DNA from: Dyella psychrodurans
Lineage (GTDB): Bacteria > Pseudomonadota > Gammaproteobacteria > Xanthomonadales > Rhodanobacteraceae
DNA: 64,000 bases
Direction: 5' to 3'
Assembly (NCBI RefSeq): GCF_003363265.1
Contig: NZ_QRBF01000001.1
Location: forward strand, 526,441-590,440
The position numbers were made by a program, and so were the translations under genes. Below the pieces are notes generated by a model, which saw only the letters and a program-made list of their open reading frames with translations, did no database searches and was not told the DNA's origin. Within the stretch, counting starts at the first letter, position 1, and each line of letters opens with the position of its first letter. This document shows, one piece after another, positions 63,401 to 64,000 of the stretch.

Positions 63401-63838
63401 AGGCAATACTTCGCATGCTCCGCGTAGGCATTCGCCAACGCATCCAATCATGCAGACCCGACAGATCGCACGACGCACTTCATGCGAGGGTGCGTTAGTC
63501 GGGCGTGCCCATCCGCAGAGATGACCACGGCACGCCCGACATGATGTGAAGTAGCGCGGATCGCCTGAGTTGGCCCTCAAACGATCCGCTGGCCACCACC
63601 AACTGATTACGGAGTTAATGATGGTTACGTTCGATCATACGGCACCCGCACGCCCACGTGCCCCCGCCATGGTGCATTTCTTCTACTTCACCGCCGCGCT
63701 GACGGCGCGACGTCGAGCCACCGTGGGCAATCGTCAAAACGGAAGCAGCTGATTCCGACAAAACGAGCAGGATTTTTCCTGCAGCCCTTCACGCCGCGCG
63801 CAATACGCGGCGTGACCCTAAGCGCGTGGAGAACGATC
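63401..63838. other. Intergenic region with two inverted repeats and a possible small gene
   Basis: After lldD, GTCGGGCGTGCC (63498-63509) pairs with GGCACGCCCGAC (63529-63540), a 12-bp stem without T-run. TCACGCCGCG (63789-63798) pairs with CGCGGCGTGA (63806-63815), close before the last gene. A 44-codon frame at 63618-63752 is listed separately. Nothing else is recognisable. Confidence 0.5.
63618..63752 (+). CDS. Possible small protein, 44 aa
   Basis: The ATG at 63618 with GGAG three bases upstream opens MMVTFDHTAPARPRAPAMVH and continues FFYFTAALTARRRATVGNRQ. It is Arg-rich with a short hydrophobic centre. I do not recognise it. The ribosome site is very close to the ATG; the second ATG at 63621 has better spacing. 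It could be a chance frame. Confidence 0.3.
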   Translation: MMVTFDHTAPARPRAPAMVHFFYFTAALTARRRATVGNRQNGSS

Positions 63839-64000
63839 ATGGAAGACATGCACGGCGGCCCGACGGGACCGCAGCTCTATCTAATGTCCGAAGAAGCTTA
63901 CGAAGACTTGAGAAACATCCAGACGATGCTGACGCTGATGGCACATATCGCTTACAGCGAAGACGACATCACCAACGGCAATGTCGTGCTGAAGATCGGC
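63839..64000 (+). CDS. Hypothetical protein, partial at right edge
   Basis: The ATG at 63839 follows GGAGAACGATC and opens a frame that runs off the window after 54 codons, starting MEDMHGGPTGPQLYLMSEEA and continuing with YEDLRNIQTMLTLMAHIAYS. It is acidic and helical-looking with no signal peptide. I do not recognise the family. Confidence 0.65.
   Translation, partial: MEDMHGGPTGPQLYLMSEEAYEDLRNIQTMLTLMAHIAYSEDDITNGNVVLKIG

Noticed and set aside
63570..63617. Extension of the 44-aa frame to 63570
   Set aside because: The upstream ATG lacks a ribosome site, whereas GGAG immediately precedes the ATG pair at 63618.

Overview
The window looks like a chromosomal segment from a GC-rich gammaproteobacterium of the Xanthomonadales, most likely Rhodanobacteraceae (Dyella, Luteibacter or Frateuria type). 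This is inferred from gene style (TonB receptors beside glycosidases, REP-type inverted repeats, an oxidative fucose pathway, many GGDEF/EAL proteins), not from a marker gene. I recognised no tRNA, rRNA, CRISPR array or intact insertion sequence.

Layout. (1) 1-10.4 kb, minus strand: a two-partner secretion pair. A giant filamentous-haemagglutinin-like TpsA (about 2,890 aa) is followed by its outer-membrane TpsB pore, which is cut by the left edge. TpsA carries 16 YDG-type repeats arranged as three ~1.5 kb five-unit super-repeats plus one unit. (2) 10.6-16.8 kb: a molybdenum hydroxylase operon (2Fe-2S subunit, Tat-exported molybdopterin subunit, triheme cytochrome c, XdhC chaperone), with a divergent MobA/MocA-like nucleotidyltransferase. 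(3) 16.8-24.9 kb: a tripartite RND efflux system, divergent from an OmpR-type response regulator and histidine kinase. (4) 25.2-28.4 kb: an encapsulin shell gene overlapping a Dyp-type peroxidase that ends in an encapsulin cargo-loading peptide, with a palindromic mobile-type repeat just upstream and a DUF488 gene beyond it. (5) 28.7-38.1 kb: a MASE1 membrane protein with a kinase-like C-terminus, a small secreted protein, a Tat-exported HExxH protein, a borosin-type alpha-N-methyltransferase with a candidate separate precursor, and three cyclic-di-GMP genes (TPR-GGDEF, MASE1-PAS-PAS-GGDEF, stand-alone EAL). (6) 38.2-42.7 kb: alanine dehydrogenase with a divergent Lrp/AsnC regulator, then a LysR regulator and two SDR oxidoreductases. 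(7) 42.7-63.4 kb: a glycan and fucose locus. It holds a GH20 hexosaminidase, a TonB receptor, a GH29 alpha-L-fucosidase, two glucokinase paralogues, a GH3 enzyme with PA14 domain and a GH18 protein on the minus strand. On the plus strand is the non-phosphorylating L-fucose pathway (aldo-keto reductase, lactonase, fuconate dehydratase, KDF dehydrogenase, FAH-family hydrolase) ending in an FMN L-lactate dehydrogenase.

How the genes work together. The glycosidases and receptor should release and import fucose- and N-acetylhexosamine-containing sugars. The plus-strand operon would oxidise L-fucose to pyruvate plus L-lactate, and LldD would turn the lactate into pyruvate. The two glucokinase promoters share a 29-bp element identical at 25 positions, suggesting co-regulation of both halves of the locus.

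The most unusual item is the methyltransferase at 31921-32757. It has the diagnostic features of the OphMA/SonM family, which methylates peptide backbone nitrogens. About 200 bp downstream is a 94-aa gene whose N-terminal half resembles the borosin binding domain of split borosin precursors, with a Pro/Glu/Lys/Ser-rich tail unlike the cores I know.
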